Shown piece after piece: positions 59,570 to 64,000 of a stretch of 64,000 nt of DNA. The notes under the pieces were generated by a model. That model was not told where the DNA came from. It saw nothing but the letters and a program-made list of their open reading frames with translations, and ran no database searches. Both the position numbers and the translations under genes were made by a program. Numbering within the stretch: the stretch's first letter is position 1; every line of letters starts with the position of its first letter. This DNA comes from Allacma fusca. Lineage: Eukaryota > Arthropoda > Collembola > Symphypleona > Sminthuridae. The stretch covers positions 372,001 to 436,000 of the forward strand of contig CAMXBY010000005.1 of NCBI GenBank assembly GCA_947179485.1. The letters are read 5' to 3'.

Positions 59570-60440
59570 TTCCAACGTATGCCAACGTTCAAAAATCGTT
59601 TTGGTTAGCATTAAGATAACTTATTCCATAATGAGAAAAGTTATGTATATGTGTACATCCTACATATTTGCCTTCATACGAAGCGCGTTTTCGTGCAGCC
59701 TACATATATGCCTATATGACCGCGTGTATGCAGCAGGATCCACCAGTCCCTACCTTTTTCAGTCCAAGTCAAAATCAGTCTTAAGTTTATGATCAGTCAG
59801 TCAGTCCATAAGTCTGTTTGCCTTTTCCTATCAGTCCCAGTCAGTCCCAGTCATTATCAGAGTCACTGGAATCAGTCACAGTCTCAGAGGGCAGCGCGAA
59901 AGTTTCAAAAATGTCTATGTTTTGTGATTTTACTGTGCTGCATTTTAATACGATTGATCACCTGGAATCTCCTTTTGTACAATACTGCGAAAATCTTCAA
60001 TATTTTGTCTTTGATGCTTCGAAATATCTCGCTCAGTAATAATTTTTTCGAAACTTATAAGCTAATCAAAGAAACGAAATGTAAATTTTGGTATGCATGC
60101 TTTACGATTTTGTTGATTCGTACATTGGTTTAAGCGTTCGTCTCTCTCAGTTAGTCCCGCTGAACCAGAAATAAGTCTAAGTCAGTCAAAGTCTTCATAT
60201 GTAGTTAGATTTATCAGTCCAAGTCTCAGTCAGTCATCAGTCAGTCACTCAATGTTGTAGTCAGTACTTCAGCATCAGTCTAAGACTGGTATATCCTGGT
60301 ATGCAGGCGTGCATTCCTATTTTATAGGCATTTTTTCTGCGAAAACCAGTGCACCCTATTTTGCCTATAATTTTTTCTGCAAATAGCTCGCACCCTATAA
60401 ATAGGCCTACATGTAGGCCTACATGTAGGATAGGCTAGCA
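59570..60440. repeat. CCTACATATATGCCTA-type host repeat of the next element
   Basis: CCTACATATTTGCC / CCTACATATATGCCTATATG on the left and GCCTACATGTAGGCCTACAT on the right flank the insertion at 59734. Read across the insertion they look like one palindromic repeat tract. Confidence 0.5.
59734..60298. mobile_element. hAT-like miniature element, CAGTCAGTCC type
   Basis: Termini CAGGATCCACCAGTC and GACTGGTATATCCTG (two mismatches in 15). Perfect 8-bp target duplication GTATGCAG (59726-59733 and 60299-60306). The interior iterates CAGTCAGTCCCAGTC; the centre (59890-60130) is unique with short open frames of unknown origin. Confidence 0.92.
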
Positions 60441-60587
60441 TCTTTGCAGTATTGCAATAAACTTTCAGGGTCGAATCTGTATGGTAGGGTGATAATTTAA
60501 ATAGTAGCTTCAGAATTCAATGCACCGCGGCCCCTCAAGAAAATAAATATTTGTATATCCATCAATTGTTCTTTTGACTTTGTTAAA

Positions 60588-61350
60588 GGACACCGCACAA
60601 TCCTTATGAGAAAATGCCCTCTGTTTGATTTTAACAAAAACATACTGCAGGGTGCGCCTTGATGTGCAGACCATTTTTGATAATTGCCCCGATAAAATCT
60701 GGCGACGGGATTCGGAGATATCCCTGGGTCAAAGTTAGCAAGAAATGAAGGGGGGGCTCATGGGGAACCCAAAAATTCAAAGAGAAAATTAGCAATATAG
60801 CTTCAAAAATCTCAAGAATAAAAACTAAATAACGCACAAAAAAATGTTCAGCGAGATATGACCTCAAAATTCGAAGATACTGACCATAAGAGGTCAAAGA
60901 GCGTCGATACCGGTTTCATTATCTAAACGGTGATGAAACTGGACCAGATTAGAACTAGGGCTTTGACTAGACACATATTAAATGTGTGCCGAGTTTGGTT
61001 CCAGTTTGTGACACGATGACCTTGCTGTGACCTCTGAGGTCAATACCACACCCATATCGGATTTGGTACCTAAAAATCATTCGAATTGCCCGCAAATAGG
61101 CTAGAACTTTTGGTTTAAGCCCAGACGAGTTACCTGTCAAGTTTGGTTCCAGTTGGTAGCACAATGACCCATCTGTGACCACAGAGGTCAATACCACACC
61201 CATACCGGATCTGGTGCCTAAAAATCATTCGAATTGCCCAGCTAGAGGCTAGAATCTTTGATTTGAGCTCCGATGGGGTGCCTGTCGAGTTTGGTTCCAC
61301 TTGGTGACACGGTGTTCCAGCTGTGACCTCCGAGGTCAATATACACCCCG
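60588..61350 (-). mobile_element. One-ended copy of the 5241-6082 element
   Basis: Begins GGACACCGCACAATCCTTAT, then CTGCAGGGTGCGCCTTGATG, and has about three tandem copies of the ~170-bp GTTTGGTTCCAGTTxGTGAC unit (60990-61340). The opposite terminus is missing. Confidence 0.78.
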
Positions 61351-61359
61351 TGGCCACAC

Positions 61360-64000
61360 AGTGAGTCAGGAGAAGGCAGGGGCGAGACTGATAGGTCGTT
61401 CATTGATGTTTAGAAATCGTGATACGGAAATTATAAGTACTTGCGTCACACTAATCCGTTCATGGAATCACCAAGAAAATCATTTCGTATATATGTTAGC
61501 ATCAACATGTTTTTTATGTAGAAAGATTAATAGTTCTAGAAGTTTAGTGACAAAACGATTTAACACGTTATACAATGTTACACAATAGGAAAACTCAATT
61601 GTAATGGCTTCTCTCATATAAAACATTATTGTTGCATTTAAATTATTCATTGCTGCCAGACATCCCTTCCGCCTCGGCGGATGGCTTGATTCCTTTTACC
61701 TTAAAATCGGTTGAGACATTTCGATGTTACTAGCATGCAAGCCATCCACCAAGGTGGATGGGAAAACTGGGATAGCATAGGTTTGTAAATCATAAAAAAT
61801 ATTAAACTTAATATATAATTAGACCTTTCTTCGTTTAAATAAATGCAACGGATCCTTTAAACCTCAAATCCGCTTCGATTGGATAAAATCTGTGACAGAA
61901 ACCACTTCGTCGCTTATTAATGGCTTCATACATAATTTTTTTCATTACTTTCCTTTGCAAAGGTAAGTTAAATTTTAAAAACCTATGCGAATTAAAGGGG
62001 GTCAACTCTGGTCCGGCCAGGGTACAAAAAAATGACAAAGGCCCTCAAATTCCATGCGGAAAGGCCTTTCTATTTATTTGACTATTTATTTTATTCAAAG
62101 TCCACCGTCACTGACCTATATAAGCAGTGGCTTGATATTCAGCTTTACCTACATTTCGTATATAGGTTTTTGAAGTAACTTCACTGTTGTATTGACTTTA
62201 TCTGTCACCTTTCAATTTCACCGTCTCAATTAAACATCAAATAGAACTGACATGGTAGCTAGATACAAAACCTACTCTTAGAAAAACGAAAAGCTTCTAT
62301 TTATGTTACCAACATTGCCAGACTTTGGTCAAAATAGCATTCGCTGATTTTTAAAAACTGAAGCCTATCCTTTTATTACGTGAAGTCCTCAAAGAATAAT
62401 TTTTAGAATTGTTCTCAAACTTTTCCAAGGCATAAATGCTTTTTGAAAATATTTAAATGCTGTTTAGTAAATAGATGCTGTACAGGGTACTTATGAAATG
62501 GTAATTAAATGATTAGACTGAGCAAATGTTTGCAGTTTGAAATTGTCCTTGTTTATTCATTTTGCTGGGGCCCATTATTAAAATTATAAGAATTGACCAC
62601 AAAGTATCAGCTATCAAAAACCCTAATTTTTGACCAATAGTGTACTTTTTTAGTAACCCAGAACGCTGGTAATGCACGATGGCTACATCATTTTAATTAA
62701 TTTTGTCTGACATGTGTTGGTGGACCCCAAAGTTATTCTCATACTCTACTTACTCATTTATCGTAAAAAACATTTTAGAGCAAAAGCCTGATGAGTGCCA
62801 GGATTCCACATCAAAAAGTTCTTCCGTTGCCCTACTTCCCTCTCGCTACTGTATTAAGTTTAAGCATTTTTTGAAGCATTAAGCCCATTTTAAAAACCCT
62901 GGATTTAAATTCACAATAGTATGGTGAACTTGAATACCATTTACCAATATCAACTATAGAAACAAAGGATAAAAATATATCGTTGTCTAAATTCTAAACC
63001 GTAACATTTTCACTGGTGATTGCATTTAAAAACGGTACAAAATGAAAATGAGACCTTTTAAAATTGGCCCACTCTCGCAGCAACCGAATCAATGAAGCAT
63101 AATCGGATTATTTGCTGAGAAACTTTCATTCCAATTTGTTATTTCCGATGTAACATATTAAAAACACTAATTTACCCTAATTACCCTTAATTTTAATTCC
63201 CTCGTATGTTTCACAAAACGTGCATGTTAGTCATGTTCTGTATGTAATGGCACTATGACTGCTTGTCTAGACTGGACACTTAAGTTGAGAAAACGGAAAT
63301 AAAACTAGTTTTTACTCTTGAATCTTCACTTTTGTGAGAAAATCAAACAAATGTCTAAACCAAACGTTTTATTAGCGTCACTGAACGCCAAACCGTTTTT
63401 AAAACCGACAGAGCAAGTCGCTCAGTCCATAATATCATGATCGAGACACTACCATTACCAAAATGATACAATTTTTTATATTAACATGCTAATTAAAAAC
63501 GCGTTTTGTGCAATTTTTTCATATTCCTGGTTCCGCTTGTATGTCTTTCAGCAGTTGCTGGAAATGTATATATTTAATGTATGAGAGCGCAGCGACAACG
63601 TCTCGGAATTGAAATCAACATACGAGAAAGAAAGACCATTTAGCTCAAAATCCAATTGTGTTATAGTTTTAGGATATATATGAAGACACATTTTTTCCGT
63701 CGAAACCATTTGGTGTTCCATCATTATGAACATACGTCTAACAACAGCTGTCCAAGCCTCGTATACCATAAAATAATTATCAAATTACGACGACCACCCA
63801 ATTGCAATATTTGCAATCGAATTTCCGAGTATATATCGAGGAGCGAAGACTCCGCAATTTCTCCGTTTCCAACTCAGTGCATAATACTAATTGCGTAATT
63901 GACATGTTATTTAATAATGACAGAACAAATACTTGTCGAGGCTTTAAGTTCAAATTTTTAAAAACAAGACAATTGACAACAGATTCAATTTATAAGTTCT
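61360..64000. other. No recognisable gene; repeat scraps
   Basis: Contains CCATCCGCC hairpins (61650-61770, shared with 40975), a scrap of repeat D (62670-62760), and the block at 63190-63285 shared with 38656. Short frames such as 61835-62038 and 63548-63769 (minus) have no motif I recognise. Confidence 0.4.

Noticed and set aside
1..64000. Searched for tRNA B-box-like sequences, rRNA, and retroviral or LINE reverse transcriptase motifs
   Set aside because: No convincing tRNA or rRNA, and no YxDD reverse transcriptase or gag-pol pattern was seen by eye; a profile search could still find diverged copies.

Overview
This is a eukaryotic, AT-rich, gene-poor stretch made mostly of repeats. GT-AG introns, an EMC4 gene, a midasin piece, Piwi-clade fragments and animal-type transposases point to an animal. 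The style of the transposases and the DUF4806 gene suggests an arthropod; that placement is inference. I saw no operon-like coding, tRNA, rRNA or CRISPR array.

Layout. 1-7.7 kb: end of a hAT-like miniature element, a THAP-domain remnant, a CCATGG minisatellite readable in all six frames, an inverted-terminal-repeat element with internal tandem units, and a hAT transposase 3' remnant. 7.9-15.1 kb: a dispersed repeat backbone peppered with nested miniature elements. 15.2-18.3 kb: the host-gene island, with a broken midasin AAA1 fragment split by two back-to-back hAT-like insertions, then EMC4. 20.0-20.7 kb: a scrambled Piwi pseudogene containing hairpins. 26.1-30.3 kb: a decayed two-gene cassette (DUF4806 gene plus transposase). 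31.2-33.8 kb: nested miniature elements and a GC-rich repeat island. 34.1-38.7 kb: a large foldback-like structure of ~150-bp units. 42.8-45.4 kb: a three-exon, apparently intact 785-aa zinc-finger transposase-like gene. 46-64 kb: dispersed repeats, four near-identical 175-bp pogo-like elements and further hAT-like elements.

The unifying theme is a large set of non-autonomous elements with 8-bp target-site duplications and mostly YARNG termini (typical of hAT). I delimited fifteen insertions base by base. Each family has its own short motif, usually present in the terminal repeat, iterated through its interior. Two still carry readable hAT transposase fragments, so they appear to be deletion derivatives. 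The most unusual locus is the Piwi fragment cluster: PAZ and PIWI C-terminal coding pieces are duplicated in inverted orientation and could fold into long hairpins.

All protein identifications were made by eye from motifs, without database searches.
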